A stretch of DNA of 64,000 nucleotides from Roseateles sp. (GTDB lineage: Bacteria > Pseudomonadota > Gammaproteobacteria > Burkholderiales > Burkholderiaceae_C). The translations under genes were made by a program, and so were the position numbers. Position 1 is the first letter of the stretch; each line of letters opens with the position of its first letter. The stretch is from NCBI GenBank assembly GCA_016790285.1, contig JAEUPJ010000036.1, forward strand, positions 1 to 64,000, written 5' to 3'. Shown here piece by piece: positions 39,704 through 48,848 of this stretch. Under the pieces are notes generated by a model. The model saw only the letters and a program-made list of their open reading frames with translations, was not told where the DNA came from and ran no database searches.

Positions 39704-39720
39704 CAAGACGGTTGGTCTTG
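39704..39720. promoter_or_regulatory. dyad CAAGAC-GGTTG-GTCTTG
   Basis: A perfect 6-bp inverted repeat with a 5-base spacer lies 12 bp upstream of the LysR ATG and 75 bp upstream of the NmrA-like gene. The symmetry and divergent placement fit a LysR binding site. Confidence 0.5.
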
Positions 39721-39795
39721 ATTTTGGCGTCTGTGTTTATCAGGTGCAACGACCTATCTTTCGCTCACCGCAACTTTCCTGAAGTGAGTTCTCCC

Positions 39796-40662
39796 ATGAG
39801 CATCCTCGTCATTGGTGCCACCGGCACCGTCGGTTCCCTCGTCGCCCAGGGCCTGGCCCGCGAGGGCGCGGCGGTCACCGCCCTCGTGCGCGACGCCGCC
39901 CGCCCGCTGCCGCCCGGCGTGCAGCGTGTCGTCGGCGACCTCACCGACGTCGCCTCGCTGCGCCGCGCCATGAGCGGCGTGCGCACGCTCTTCCTGCTCA
40001 ATGCCCTGGCACCCGACGAGGTCACGCAGTCGCTGCAGGCGCTGAACGTGGCCCGCGAGGCCGGCATCCAGCGCATCGTCTACCTCTCCGTCATCAATGC
40101 CGACCTCTACACCGACGTGCCTCACTTCACCGGCAAGCTGACGGTGGAGCGCATGATCCAGGCGCTGGACCTGCCGGCCACCGTCCTGCGCCCGGCCTAT
40201 TTCATGCAGAACGACATCGGCATCCAGCCGGTCATCGAGGGCTACGGCGTCTTCCCCATGCCCATCGGCGCCAAGGGCTGCGCGATGGTGGACGTGCGTG
40301 ACATCGCGGACCTGGCCGTCGCCGAGCTCCTGCGCCGCGACCGCGCGCCGCTGCCCCTGCCCCGCGAGACGCTGGAGGTGGTGGGCCCGGCCGTCATCGA
40401 CGGCCCTGGCGCCGCCGCCGTGTGGAGCCGCGCGCTGGGGCGCGACATCCACTACGGGGGCGACGACGTCGACGGCTTCGAGGCGCAGTTGCTGCAGCAG
40501 CAATTGCCCGGCTGGATGGCCTACGACCTGCGGTTGATGATGCGCGGCATCCAGCAGTTCGGGCAGCTCGCCGCACCCGGCACGGCCGAGCGGCTGGCGC
40601 AGCGACTCGGGCGGCCGCTGCGCAGCTATGAGGACTTTGTCGCCGAGCGGGTGGCACGCTGA
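39796..40662 (+). CDS. NmrA-like NAD(P)-binding protein
   Basis: The 288-aa Rossmann-fold protein has the glycine motif VIGATGTVGSLVAQGL at the N-terminus and a NmrA-type body with YLSVINADLYTDVPHF and KLTVERMIQ. The YxxxK catalytic pair of true short-chain dehydrogenases is not clear, as usual for NmrA-like redox sensors and isoflavone-reductase-like enzymes. It probably acts in the cytoplasm as a quinone or NADPH-linked reductase or sensor. It is controlled by the divergent LysR gene. Confidence 0.82.
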   Translation: MSILVIGATGTVGSLVAQGLAREGAAVTALVRDAARPLPPGVQRVVGDLTDVASLRRAMSGVRTLFLLNALAPDEVTQSLQALNVAREAGIQRIVYLSVINADLYTDVPHFTGKLTVERMIQALDLPATVLRPAYFMQNDIGIQPVIEGYGVFPMPIGAKGCAMVDVRDIADLAVAELLRRDRAPLPLPRETLEVVGPAVIDGPGAAAVWSRALGRDIHYGGDDVDGFEAQLLQQQLPGWMAYDLRLMMRGIQQFGQLAAPGTAERLAQRLGRPLRSYEDFVAERVAR

Positions 40663-40702
40663 GCGCCAGCCGGGCTGCTGGCTTGGAGGCCGGCTCAGCG
40701 GC

Positions 40703-41713
40703 TCAGCGCGGCGTCAGCATCGGGCTGGCCGGCATGGCCGCACCGCGCAGTTGGGCGTCCAGGAAGGCCGTGCTCAGCCGCATGGCCTCGCGCAGGTCGG
40801 CCTGCGCGGCTTCGGTGGCGCTGCCGCTGCGGGGCCCACGTGGCACGCCCCCGGCCGGCCCGCGCTGGCCCTGGCCGCGCTGCTCCATCGACACGGGCGG
40901 GCCGCCTTCGCGGCCGCGGTGCAGGTCCTGCTCATGCCAGCCGTCCGGCGCCAGCGTCCCCGAGAGCGCCGCATGCGTGAGGCCGGGCGGGTGCAGCAGC
41001 CACGCGCTGCCTGCCGGGCGCTGCTCGAAGGCGCGGCGGCGCTCCGCCGGGTCGCGCACCAGGCCCAGGGCATCGCCATCGGTGTCGCTGGTCACGACGA
41101 GCAGGGGCGGCGCGGTGCCGGCGGTCGTCATGGGCGGCGGGCTGATCGCGATGGCCGCGCGCGGCCGCCAGCCGCCCGGGGCGGCGGCCAGGTCCAGCAC
41201 GGTCTGCGCGCCGATCTCATAGCCGGCGATGGCGCTGCGCTGCCAGTCCAGCGCCGCGCCGGCCAGCATCGGGCTGGCCTGCAGCTCGGGCAGCAGCCGC
41301 TGCAGCGCCGCCAGCCGCGCGTCGCGCAAGCCTTGGCCGTAGTGCAGCTCGCCCAGGGCGCGGAACTCGCCCGTGCGGGCCAGGGCCGAGCGCCAGGCGG
41401 CGGCGTCCTCCTCCAGCGGCTGCACGGTGAGCACCGCGTAGCCGGCCAGCGCCCACGCCGCGGCCCAGCGCTGGCCGGCGTCGGCCGCCTGCCCCAGCCC
41501 GGGCAGGTAGACGACGACCGGCAGCGGCCCGCTGGCCTGCCCGCTGCGGGTGACGGCCACGCGCCGGCCCTGCACCACTGCGCTGCCCAGCACCAGGTTG
41601 AACTCGCGCGCCGCCACCTCGGCCCAGGGCCGGGGCGCGGGTGGGCCGCCGGCACAGCCGGCCAGGGCCAGGGTGGTCAGGAGCAGCGGGGCGGCAAGGC
41701 GGTGCAGGGGCAT
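40703..41713 (-). CDS. alpha/beta hydrolase-like lipoprotein with altered nucleophile
   Basis: The 336-aa exported lipoprotein has a lipobox LALAGCAG near residue 20. The alpha/beta hydrolase core resembles the platelet-activating-factor acetylhydrolase/dienelactone hydrolase group (VVVYLPGLGQ, VVTSDTDGDALG, LTHAALSG). At the nucleophile elbow the expected GxSxG reads GYEIG, with Glu at 166 in place of Ser, while the Asp and His candidates remain. The protein may be inactive as an esterase or use a different chemistry. The C-terminal 70 residues are Gln/Gly/Arg-rich. It converges on the NmrA-like gene. Confidence 0.7.
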   Translation of the reverse strand: MPLHRLAAPLLLTTLALAGCAGGPPAPRPWAEVAAREFNLVLGSAVVQGRRVAVTRSGQASGPLPVVVYLPGLGQAADAGQRWAAAWALAGYAVLTVQPLEEDAAAWRSALARTGEFRALGELHYGQGLRDARLAALQRLLPELQASPMLAGAALDWQRSAIAGYEIGAQTVLDLAAAPGGWRPRAAIAISPPPMTTAGTAPPLLVVTSDTDGDALGLVRDPAERRRAFEQRPAGSAWLLHPPGLTHAALSGTLAPDGWHEQDLHRGREGGPPVSMEQRGQGQRGPAGGVPRGPRSGSATEAAQADLREAMRLSTAFLDAQLRGAAMPASPMLTPR

Positions 41714-41797
41714 GGCGGCACGGGCGGGCGCGGAGACGACACAACCCGCGACCTTAGCCTGCCCCCGTCGCTGCGATGTGTCTGGGGCCTGTCGCGC

Positions 41798-44700
41798 TCA
41801 CGCCACCGCACGCTCCCGAGTGCGCCGCCGCCAGGCCAGCAGCCCGGCGCCGGCGGCCATCAGCGCCCACGTGCCCGGCTCGGGCACGGCTGTCGTCTGG
41901 AAGTCGCTGAGCACCAGGGTCTGGCCATCGCCGTAGTGCACGAGGAAGCTGCCACTGCCGTCGCTGGTCAGCAGCCGCGCGCCGTCGGCCACGTTGGCGA
42001 ACTGCCCGAACAGCCCTGCGCCGGTGTGGATGAGTTCGAACTGCTGCCCGGCCGTGGCCGTGAAGCCGTCGATGAAGCTCAAGCGCAGCTCGGTACCGTC
42101 GCCCAGGTCCAGCATGCCGCCCACGTCCAGCGCGTCGTAGCCGCTGCCACGCGTGCTGCCGCCCAGTTCAAGCGTCAGTCGTGCGCCGCTGCTGAAGCTG
42201 AGCTCCCGCCGCACCGTCAGCAGGCCCGCACGCTCGCCGGGCGCCAGCTCGGCGCCGCGCACGGCCAGCGCTTCGAGCACGCCATGCCCGCCCAGGGTGC
42301 CCGCCTCGACGGTGGTCAGGCCGGTGTAGGCCTGCACGCCATTGACGACCAGCGTGCCCTCACCCGTCTTGAGCAGCCGCAGGCCCGCCGCCAGCTCGCC
42401 GATGCTGCCGGCCAGCACCAGCGTGTGGCCGTTGGTGTCGATGAAGCCGGCCGTGTCGCCCTCGCCGCCGTCCAGCAGCACGGTGCGTGTGGCCGCCAGC
42501 GTGAACGAGTCCCAGGCGCGCAGCCCGCCGACGGCGCTGCGCGTGGTCTCGCCGTCGAAGAAGGTCTTGCCGAGGACGAGCCGGTTGCCGGCCGCGCCGA
42601 GCGAGCCGTCGGCGGTGATGCCGAGCACCGCACTGCCGAAGCCCATGGGGTCGCCCAGCACGAGGTCGCCCGTGAAGCTGTTGTTGCGGGCCGCCAGGCG
42701 AACATCCGTCGTGCCCCCGTCGCCGCTCAGACTGGCGGGCAGGCTGCCGCCCTGCAGGCGCAGCGTCAGCGGGCCATTCAAGCTGCGCTCGATGACCACG
42801 GACTGCCCGCCGGCCAGGAAGCCCGCGCCGCCGGGGCCGATCTGCAGCGACGTCGTGGCGCCGATCACGAGCGGCGAGGCGAGGCGGGCGCTGGCTTCCA
42901 GCGTGCCGTCGTCCAGCCGCAGCAGGTTGGTGGCGGCACCCAGGGCGTCGGCGTGGCCGAGGGTCAGCCGGCTGCCGTTCGTGACGATCACGCTGCCGGC
43001 AAAGCTGTTGGCGGCATTGAGCGTCAGCGCGGCCGGCGAGAACCCGTTGCGCCCGACGACCAGCTGGCCCTGCCCGACGAGGGCGCCATCCAGCACCCCG
43101 AAGAGCGGGCTCAGCGTGCCGCCGCTGCCCAGCTCCACCGTGCTGCCTGCGGCGCTGTCCAGCGACGTCACCGTCAGCGCGTGGCCCCGCACCGCCAGCA
43201 CCGTGCCGCCGGCCAGCGTCACGGTGCTGCGCCGCCCGAGCGCCTCGTCCACGCCCAGGGCCAGCACGCCCTGCTCCACACGCACGGGGTTGGTGCCGCT
43301 GGTGTTGGTGTTGGCGGTGTTGAGGGTCCAGGTGCCGGCGCCGGCCTTGGTCATGCCGAGTCCGTCGATGGGCTGGTTGAACACCACGTCGAAGCCCGCG
43401 GTGTCCACCGTCATCGCCCGAAAGCTCGTGCTGCGCGTGGCGGCGATGTCCAGCTGGCCCGCGGCCACGAGGGTGCCGGGCAGGGCGGCGATGCCGCTCG
43501 TGCGGCCGATGTTGAGCACGCCGCCGGCCGCGCCCAGGCGGGCGTCGCTGTCGATGACGAGCGTGGCGGCCTGGCCGTTGGCCTGGCCGGCCAGGGCCAC
43601 GCCGCCGCTGTGGCTGGCCGGGCCGGTCAGCACATAGCGCGCCGCGCCGCCGAGGTTCAGCCGCCCGGTGCCGCTGAGCGGGCTGGCGATGACGTGGTCC
43701 CCGCTGCCGCTGACGCTGGCGAGATCGCCGCTGAGCACGAGGGGGCGGGAGAGGTCGTAACCGGCGGGCAGCACGAGGCCACCGCTCAGCGTGATGCCCT
43801 GGCCAGCGAGGCCGAGGTTGGCATCGGTGAGGAAGCGCACCGTCGTGAGGTTGGGCTGGCCGTTGGCATTCACGCTGCCGTCGTTGAGGACGCCCAGCCC
43901 CGCCGCGAAGCTGTTGTTGCCGGTCAGCGTGAGCACGCCGCCGGTGACGTTGAAGCCACCGTCGCCGCTGATGTTGCTGCTGATGGTGTTGCTGCCGCCG
44001 CCCATCACGAGGCTGCCGTGCCCGCCGGTGGTGACGATGTCGCGCGCCAGGCCGAAGCCGTCATTGAGCACCAGGCGGCCGCCGGACTCGAAGCGCAGCA
44101 CCGGGCTGGCGCTGCCGAGGTAGCTCTCGCGGCCCAGCTGCAAGGTGCCGGCGCCGCTGAGCGTGACCTGCCCGGCAAACGACAGCGGTGCGGTCGTGCC
44201 CAGGACCAGCGTGCCGCGGCGCACGTCCAGGTCGCGATGGCCGGCCAGGGCGCCCCGGATGGTGAGCTGGCCGAAGGCGCTGTCGAAGTCCACCAGCACG
44301 CGGCCATCGCCCGCCAGGCTCGCGATGCTGGCGGTGCCGGCCGGGCCCGTGGCGGCCAGCTCGCCCGCCCCGGTGATGGCGCCGGTGTTGATGGGGCCAC
44401 CGGACGGGCGCAGCGTGAGGCTGCCCGCCCCGCTGATGGCGGCCACGTCCAGCCGGCTGCCCACGCCCGAGGTGGCCAGGGTGAGCACCTGGCCGGCGCG
44501 GTCCACCGCGCCGCTGACGACCATGCGCACCGGCTTGGCCAGCGTGCCACCCAGGGCCAGCAGGTCTGCACTGTCGGTGAGGGTGATGGCGCCGCTCACC
44601 GTGCCCCCCGGCAAGGGGCCCAGCACGCTGGGCACGTCGGTGGCACTGCTGCTCAGGCGCCCGCCCAGGGCGATGGGTGCGGTCAGCGTGGTGGTGACGT

Positions 44701-45304
44701 TGGCAGCCACCATCTGCAGCTCGCCACCCCGGGCCACCTGGATCTGGCCCGTGCCGGCCAGCGCGCCCCCGGCCACGCCCAGGGCCGCACCGGCCGCCAC
44801 CTGCGTGGTGCCGGTGAAGCTGTTGTTGCCGCTCATCACCGTGAGGCCGCTCAGCACGGTGAGGCCGCCGCTGCCGCTGACGTTGCCGCGCAGGAAGAGC
44901 TGGCTGTTGCCACCAGGGCCGCCGCTGACCTGCAGGCTGCTGTCCAGCACCAGGGCGTTGTCGACGGTGCCGTGGCCGCCGCTCGACAACATGCGCAGGT
45001 AGGCGCCCGCGCCCTGGAAGCGCAGCGCGTTGCCGCTGAGCGTGGGCGCAGCGGCGTTGGCCCCCAGCGTCAACCCGAGCAGGCTGATGCCAGCCAGGTC
45101 GTTGAAGCTGGCCGGGCGCGCGGCGCTGTCCAGCAGCAGCTCGCCACCGGCGGCGGGCAGGCCGCCCGCCCAGTTGGTGGCGTCACTCCAGTTGGCGCTG
45201 CTGGCGCCGGTCCAGACGTGCACGGCCGCACCGCCGGTCTGCGGCAGCAGGCCCAGCAGGGCCAGGGCGGCGGTCAGCGTGCGCAGGGCGAGCGGGCGCT
45301 TCAT
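41798..45304 (-). CDS. large PEP-CTERM protein with autotransporter-type beta repeats, 1168 aa
   Basis: An exported surface protein with a signal peptide MKRPLALRTLTAALALLGL. The very long Gly/Leu/Ser/Thr-rich beta-helix body holds autotransporter-associated repeats such as VMSGNNSFTGTTQVAAG, TLTGNNSFAAGLGV and AANSFAGSVIVTNG. It ends with a VPEPGTWALMAAGAGLLAW tail and RRRTRER. The passenger is thus autotransporter-like, but the C-terminus is the exosortase signal rather than an outer-membrane barrel. It probably acts as an adhesin or matrix component. It is the last of four PEP-CTERM genes on this strand and starts 2 bases after the stop of the preceding gene, so the two are coupled. Confidence 0.9.
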   Translation of the reverse strand: MKRPLALRTLTAALALLGLLPQTGGAAVHVWTGASSANWSDATNWAGGLPAAGGELLLDSAARPASFNDLAGISLLGLTLGANAAAPTLSGNALRFQGAGAYLRMLSSGGHGTVDNALVLDSSLQVSGGPGGNSQLFLRGNVSGSGGLTVLSGLTVMSGNNSFTGTTQVAAGAALGVAGGALAGTGQIQVARGGELQMVAANVTTTLTAPIALGGRLSSSATDVPSVLGPLPGGTVSGAITLTDSADLLALGGTLAKPVRMVVSGAVDRAGQVLTLATSGVGSRLDVAAISGAGSLTLRPSGGPINTGAITGAGELAATGPAGTASIASLAGDGRVLVDFDSAFGQLTIRGALAGHRDLDVRRGTLVLGTTAPLSFAGQVTLSGAGTLQLGRESYLGSASPVLRFESGGRLVLNDGFGLARDIVTTGGHGSLVMGGGSNTISSNISGDGGFNVTGGVLTLTGNNSFAAGLGVLNDGSVNANGQPNLTTVRFLTDANLGLAGQGITLSGGLVLPAGYDLSRPLVLSGDLASVSGSGDHVIASPLSGTGRLNLGGAARYVLTGPASHSGGVALAGQANGQAATLVIDSDARLGAAGGVLNIGRTSGIAALPGTLVAAGQLDIAATRSTSFRAMTVDTAGFDVVFNQPIDGLGMTKAGAGTWTLNTANTNTSGTNPVRVEQGVLALGVDEALGRRSTVTLAGGTVLAVRGHALTVTSLDSAAGSTVELGSGGTLSPLFGVLDGALVGQGQLVVGRNGFSPAALTLNAANSFAGSVIVTNGSRLTLGHADALGAATNLLRLDDGTLEASARLASPLVIGATTSLQIGPGGAGFLAGGQSVVIERSLNGPLTLRLQGGSLPASLSGDGGTTDVRLAARNNSFTGDLVLGDPMGFGSAVLGITADGSLGAAGNRLVLGKTFFDGETTRSAVGGLRAWDSFTLAATRTVLLDGGEGDTAGFIDTNGHTLVLAGSIGELAAGLRLLKTGEGTLVVNGVQAYTGLTTVEAGTLGGHGVLEALAVRGAELAPGERAGLLTVRRELSFSSGARLTLELGGSTRGSGYDALDVGGMLDLGDGTELRLSFIDGFTATAGQQFELIHTGAGLFGQFANVADGARLLTSDGSGSFLVHYGDGQTLVLSDFQTTAVPEPGTWALMAAGAGLLAWRRRTRERAVA

Positions 45305-45306
45305 GA

Positions 45307-46029
45307 TCAACCCCGCAGCGCGCGACGGCGCCAGGCCAGCAGGCCGAGGCCCCCCGCCATCAATGCCCAGCTGCCCGGCTCGGGCACGGCGGTCATCTGG
45401 CCGTACTGGATGTGGTCGACCTCGATGCCACCCGAGCTGTTGCTGATGGTGATGGCGCGGATGCCGCCCTCGAACTGCACGCCGAAGAAGCGGTCTTCGG
45501 CGGTCGTGCCGCCGTTGCTGCCATCGGCAAAGCCGCCGGCCGTGATGCTGCCCAGGCTCTGGCCGTCGGCACCGATGGCGCTGAAGGTGACGGCGGTGCC
45601 GCCGCCGCCATCGGTCCAGACCAGGCCGAAGGCCGTGGGCAGCGGGCCGCTGCCGGCGAAGGTGAAGGTCGCGCCCTGGGCGCCATTGCCGTTGAACCAG
45701 CTGACGCAGCGGCCCGGCGTCTGGGGGCCGCAGTTGCCGTCGATGGCGCCGTCATCGGCGTCCACCGAGTCGCGAATGCCGGCAAACGCCGCGCTGAGCA
45801 CGCTGCCGCCGCTGCCGCTGAGCGAGGCGTCGAGCGCGCCGTCTTCCAGCGTGTCCAGCAGGGTCGGCGTGCCGCTGGCGTAGAAGCCCGCGGGGATGTC
45901 GGCGCTGGAGAGATAGGCCGTGTTCGGGTTGACGAACACGGGGGTGGCGGCCGTGGCGGCTAGCGCGGGCACGGCGCTGGTGACCAGAGCGGCGGCCAGC
46001 CAGCGTGCGGTGAATGTGTTGCGGTTCAT
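45307..46029 (-). CDS. PEP-CTERM protein, 240 aa
   Basis: The signal peptide MNRNTFTARWLAAALVTSAV is followed by a Gly/Asp/Ser-rich domain. That domain includes a disulfide candidate CGPQTPGRC and a jelly-roll-like segment with FTFAGSGPLPTAFGLVWTDGG, as in PEP-CTERM proteins with a beta-sandwich domain. It ends VPEPGSWALMAGGLGLLAW and RRRALRG. A GGGAGATCC site precedes the ATG. It is co-transcribed with the large protein downstream, whose ATG lies 2 bases past this gene's TGA. Function beyond surface display is not recognised. Confidence 0.87.
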   Translation of the reverse strand: MNRNTFTARWLAAALVTSAVPALAATAATPVFVNPNTAYLSSADIPAGFYASGTPTLLDTLEDGALDASLSGSGGSVLSAAFAGIRDSVDADDGAIDGNCGPQTPGRCVSWFNGNGAQGATFTFAGSGPLPTAFGLVWTDGGGGTAVTFSAIGADGQSLGSITAGGFADGSNGGTTAEDRFFGVQFEGGIRAITISNSSGGIEVDHIQYGQMTAVPEPGSWALMAGGLGLLAWRRRALRG

Positions 46030-46068
46030 GTGGGATCTCCCGGAGTGCGGTGGTTGAGGTCGTGGGGG

Positions 46069-48807
46069 TCAGGCTGACGGCGTGGCGATGTGGCGCCGGC
46101 GTTGGCTGGCGCGCAGGCCCAGGCCGAGCAAGCCGGCGGCCATCAGCGCCCAGCTCTCGGGCTCGGGCACGGCGGTCACGCGGATGACGCCGTCGGTGTA
46201 GAGGCGGCTCGCATCCAGCGTGGTGCCGGCGGCCAGCAGCAGGCCGCTGCTGTCGATGCCACTGAACTGGCCGTGCAGCGTGCCGGCGTCGAACAGGTCG
46301 AACTCCTGGCCGTCCTGGGCCACGAAGCCGGCAAAGGACACCAGCTGCAGCGTGCCGCCGAGCGTGAGGGTGCCGGCCACGCGGTAGTGGTCGTAGCCGC
46401 TGCCCAGCGCGGTGCCGCCGATCTCGGCCAGGTAGGTGCTGCCCAGGCCGAAGCTGACGCTGCCGGCGTCTTCGCCAAGGCCGGGCGAATTGCCCACGCT
46501 GAAGCCCCCCTCGAAGTACTTGTGCCCCGTGCCCGTCAGCAATGCGCCGCTGCGCTGGGCGACGGCACCGAAGAACACGGCAGTGGCGCCGGCCGAGGTG
46601 CGCAGCTCGCTGCCGGACTGCAGCTCCACCGTGTCGTAGAAGGTGGTGGTGCCCTGACCGGAGAGCAGGACCTGGCCGGCCTTCTGGTTGACGACGGCGC
46701 CGAACACATCGCTGTCGCCCGAGGTGACGAGCACCTGGCCGGCGTTGGTGAGGCCCTTGCTCACCGTCAGGCGGGCGTCGCCCAGCAGCAGGCGCGCACC
46801 GGCGGCGTTGGTCCAGGCGCCTTCGGCCAGGGCGGTGGCGCGGTTCAGGTCGATCACGCCGCCGCTGCCGTTGAGCAGCGTGCCTGCCACCTCGAGCCGC
46901 CCCTGGTTGATCTCGAACACGCCCAGGTTGCGGTGGCTTGCGCCGCGCAGTTGCAGCGTCTCGCCCGGCTGCACCAGCACGCGGCCGCTGGCCTGGTTGA
47001 GCAGGTCGGCGTCCAGGCCGGCGCCATTGCGCGGCCCGCCCGCCACGCCGCGCACGAGGCCGGCGTTGCTGAGGCTGGCGGTCAACACGAGGTGGTCTGC
47101 CTGCACCGTGCCCTGGTTGATGACCAGCCGCGAGAAGCTGCCCGTGCCGCTGAGCACGCCGCGCGGGCCGATCAACACGGGGTCGGCCGCGTCGATGCTG
47201 CCGCCGGCCATCTGCAGCGTCACGAGGCCTGTGCCGGTGCCCACCTGCAGGGACTTCAGCGTCACCGCACCGGTGGGGCCGGTGATGCGCAGGCTGGTGG
47301 CCGCGTCGATGTCCACGTCGTGCACGTCGGCGGGGGTCACGCCGAGGGTCCAGTGGGCGGCGCTGTCCCAACTGCCACTGGCGTTGCTGCGCCAGTGCAG
47401 CGTCGGGGTGAAGATGAACACGCCACTGCGGCCGTCGGCCAGCGTGGCGGTGTAGGCGACCTGGGCCTTGTCGTTGAAGCTGCTGGCGGAGACAGCGAGG
47501 CTCGCGATGGTGGACCCGGCCAGGCTGTCCCCGGTGCGGGCGGCCTGCAGGGTGTCCATGCCATCGCCCAGGTAAAGGCCCTGGCTGTTCGCTGCCAAGC
47601 CCGCGCCGGAAAGCCGGGCCGTGAAGGCCACGGCGCCGGCCGCGTTGAGCTGCGGGGCCGACAGCGAGGAAAAGCTCGCCGTGCCGCCGCCCGGCGCCGC
47701 GGTGCCCGTGCGCGCGATCTGGGTTTCGTTGCGCCAGATGCCGCTGTCACTGGAGAGGCCGCCCAGAGTGCCTGAGAACGCCACCTGCCCCGCGGCATTG
47801 AGTTGATGGTTCGACAGCGCGACGAAGAATTCGCCGGCCGCGGGTGACCCGCTCGCGCCAGTCTTGGCGACCACCGTGTTGCCGAGCATGATGACGCTGC
47901 CGCTGTCCCCGCTGAGGCCCGGCACGCGGAGCTTGTGCTGATAGCTCACCTGTCCGCGGGCATTGACCTGGTAGTCGTCGCCCAACGAAGACATGACGAC
48001 GGCGCTGTTGTCCACGAACGGCGTGTCTTCGCGGGCGATCAGCGAAGTGCCGCGCCACAGGCCGCGGTCATTGGTGCTGGAGACCCCGGTGCCGGTGAGC
48101 AGCGCGCCGTAGACGACGGTGCCGTCGTCGCCCATGCGAGGGCGAAAGAAGCCCGCGAAACTGACGCCGCTGCCGGCGCCGGGCGCGGCATCACCGTTGC
48201 GGGCGATCAGGTCGTTGCCCCGCCACACGCCGCCGTCGTTGGCGGCAGTGACGCCCGCGCCGGTGAGCCGCGCGGAGAAGACCACCTGGCCACTCGCGTT
48301 GATCTGGGGCGCGATGAGCGAGGCGAACGTCACGCCGGCGCTGGTGCCGCCAGCGGCGTGGCCCTTGCGCACGATCAGCGTGCCATCGCGCCAGATGCCC
48401 GCGTTGTTGGCGGTGGTCACGGCGGCGCCCGTGAGGTCGCCCAGGTAGGCCACTTGCCCGGCATCGCTCAGCGTCAGGCTGCTGAAGCCGGCAAAGCTGG
48501 CCCCGCTGCCCGCGCCCGGTGCGGCCGTGCCGGTGCGGGCGACGAGGCCGCCGTTGCTCCAGATGCCCGCGTTGTTGGCCGCGGTGAAGCCCGAGCCGAT
48601 CAGCGTGCCCTCGAAAGCCACCTGGCCGGCTGCGTTGAGCAGTGGCGCGTCGAAGCTGTTGAAGCGGCCCGCCACGCCCAGCCCGGGGGCGAACTGGCCG
48701 GTCAGTGCCACGGTGGCGGTGCCCGCCCAGGCGGTGTGTGCGAGGGCCAGCGCGGCGGCCAGGGCGGTGCGGCGAAGGGCGATGTGACGCAGAGAGAACG
48801 TGTGCAT
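46069..48807 (-). CDS. PEP-CTERM protein with eight NxxGxxAF-type repeats, 912 aa
   Basis: An exported protein with signal MHTFSLRHIALRRTALAAAL. The first half (about 45-430) has eight tandem modules around the motif NxxGxVAF/Y, for example LNAAGQVAFEGTL, INASGQVVFSARL and FNDKAQVAYTATL. These correspond to the NxxGxxAF (DUF7453-like) repeat family and probably form a beta-propeller. The second half (about 460-850) has an LHWRSNASGSWDSAAHWTLG start and autotransporter-like beta-helix sequence. The tail is VPEPESWALMAAGLLGLGL plus RRR. It resembles a propeller fused to a beta-solenoid, a plausible adhesin. It lies second in the four-gene PEP-CTERM row. Confidence 0.87.
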   Translation of the reverse strand: MHTFSLRHIALRRTALAAALALAHTAWAGTATVALTGQFAPGLGVAGRFNSFDAPLLNAAGQVAFEGTLIGSGFTAANNAGIWSNGGLVARTGTAAPGAGSGASFAGFSSLTLSDAGQVAYLGDLTGAAVTTANNAGIWRDGTLIVRKGHAAGGTSAGVTFASLIAPQINASGQVVFSARLTGAGVTAANDGGVWRGNDLIARNGDAAPGAGSGVSFAGFFRPRMGDDGTVVYGALLTGTGVSSTNDRGLWRGTSLIAREDTPFVDNSAVVMSSLGDDYQVNARGQVSYQHKLRVPGLSGDSGSVIMLGNTVVAKTGASGSPAAGEFFVALSNHQLNAAGQVAFSGTLGGLSSDSGIWRNETQIARTGTAAPGGGTASFSSLSAPQLNAAGAVAFTARLSGAGLAANSQGLYLGDGMDTLQAARTGDSLAGSTIASLAVSASSFNDKAQVAYTATLADGRSGVFIFTPTLHWRSNASGSWDSAAHWTLGVTPADVHDVDIDAATSLRITGPTGAVTLKSLQVGTGTGLVTLQMAGGSIDAADPVLIGPRGVLSGTGSFSRLVINQGTVQADHLVLTASLSNAGLVRGVAGGPRNGAGLDADLLNQASGRVLVQPGETLQLRGASHRNLGVFEINQGRLEVAGTLLNGSGGVIDLNRATALAEGAWTNAAGARLLLGDARLTVSKGLTNAGQVLVTSGDSDVFGAVVNQKAGQVLLSGQGTTTFYDTVELQSGSELRTSAGATAVFFGAVAQRSGALLTGTGHKYFEGGFSVGNSPGLGEDAGSVSFGLGSTYLAEIGGTALGSGYDHYRVAGTLTLGGTLQLVSFAGFVAQDGQEFDLFDAGTLHGQFSGIDSSGLLLAAGTTLDASRLYTDGVIRVTAVPEPESWALMAAGLLGLGLRASQRRRHIATPSA

Positions 48808-48848
48808 GCAGTGTCCAGGGAGGTGGCGAGGTGGCTTGAGGCAGGGCG

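Noticed and set aside
40628-45883. A 1751-codon open frame on the plus strand
   Set aside because: It is antisense to the LysR-regulated region and two PEP-CTERM genes, is rich in Arg, Gln, His and Ala as expected for a GC-rich shadow, and has no domain or start signal.
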